From assembly GCF_000786695.1 (NCBI RefSeq), contig NZ_CP009962.1, positions 2,976,001 to 3,040,000 of the forward strand: a stretch of 64,000 bases of DNA, in the 5' to 3' direction. The DNA comes from Collimonas arenae. GTDB lineage: Bacteria; Pseudomonadota; Gammaproteobacteria; Burkholderiales; Burkholderiaceae_D. Below the pieces are notes generated by a model. It was not told the DNA's origin. It searched no databases and was given only the letters and a program-made list of their open reading frames with translations. Position 1 is the stretch's first letter, and every line of letters begins with the position of its first letter. The position numbers were made by a program, and so were the translations under genes. This document shows positions 63,813 to 64,000 of this stretch, in pieces.

Positions 63813-64000
63813 TTACTCTGCTTCAGATTCAAGATTCAGATTGACAGCGCGAGCAGGAACTACGGTTGAGATGGCGTGTTTGTATACCATTTGGGTAACG
63901 GTATTACGCAGTAAAACGACGTATTGATCGAAGGATTCGATATGGCCTTGAAGTTTGATGCCGTTGACCAGATAGATCGAAACCGGAACATGTTCTTTGC
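63813..64000 (-). CDS. hfq: RNA chaperone Hfq (partial)
   Basis: The C-terminal 62 residues are visible; the 5' end lies beyond the right edge. Sm2 motif [20 protein letters not shown] and the characteristic [14 protein letters not shown] identify Hfq, the hexameric chaperone for small RNA pairing. A short acidic tail (NLNLESEAE) follows. Confidence 0.97.
   Translation of the reverse strand, partial: KEHVPVSIYLVNGIKLQGHIESFDQYVVLLRNTVTQMVYKHAISTVVPARAVNLNLESEAE

Overview
The window reads as chromosomal DNA of a betaproteobacterium of the order Burkholderiales, most likely family Oxalobacteraceae and perhaps Collimonas. This is inferred from the hfq-hflX-hflK-hflC-hisZ-purA order, from protein style, and from the mix of an acyl-homoserine lactone system, exopolysaccharide, PHB depolymerase, DyP peroxidase and inositol catabolism. 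There is no phage, insertion sequence or CRISPR array. Almost every base belongs to a plausible gene, often with 4-bp ATGA overlaps inside operons.

Region by region. 1-5.6 kb (minus): the start of an exopolysaccharide operon: Wza-type export lipoprotein, low-molecular-weight tyrosine phosphatase, Wzc-type tyrosine autokinase, flippase and a truncated pyruvyl-transferase-like gene. 6.1-9.3 kb: a signalling module with an HTH-REC regulator and PAP2 phosphatase on plus, and a histidine kinase, stand-alone receiver and Hpt protein on minus. 9.6-12.8 kb: CBS-pair protein, a lipoprotein joining a transglutaminase-like domain to TPRs, and small proteins. 12.9-15.4 kb: MlaE-type permease, MCE protein and lipoprotein without an ATPase gene. 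15.4-18.8 kb: secreted lipase, PHB depolymerase, LysR regulator. 19-22.9 kb: trans-aconitate methyltransferase, split chromate transporter, glyoxalase-like protein, DbpA helicase. 23.2-26.1 kb: LuxR/LuxI pair with a clear lux box, then LtrA behind a highly structured leader. 26.1-31 kb: divergent AraC/SDR pair, a 190-bp element with inverted ends, and a tauABC-type transporter. 31.1-38 kb: hipBA toxin-antitoxin with an operator array, DyP peroxidase, AlkZ-like glycosylase and a GGDEF-EAL protein. 38.2-42.8 kb: a membrane-bound Pls/PosA-type peptide synthetase with a GNAT acetyltransferase. 43.1 kb: tRNA-Leu(CAG). 43.4-56.9 kb: an inositol regulon (iolB, iolE, iolD, iolC-aldolase fusion, sugar ABC transporter, RpiR regulator, two Gfo/Idh dehydrogenases, MHS transporter). 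57-64 kb: housekeeping genes (phosphoribosyltransferase, purA, hisZ, hflC, hflK, hflX, partial hfq).

How parts work together. The exopolysaccharide genes form the usual export/kinase/phosphatase set. The inositol genes cover uptake, oxidation, dehydration, ring cleavage, isomerisation, phosphorylation and aldol cleavage (the last by a domain fused to IolC), so only IolA is not seen. The best candidates for new biology are the peptide synthetase with its acetyltransferase, the folded leader that buries the ltrA ribosome binding site, the hipBA operator array, and the ATPase-less MCE operon.
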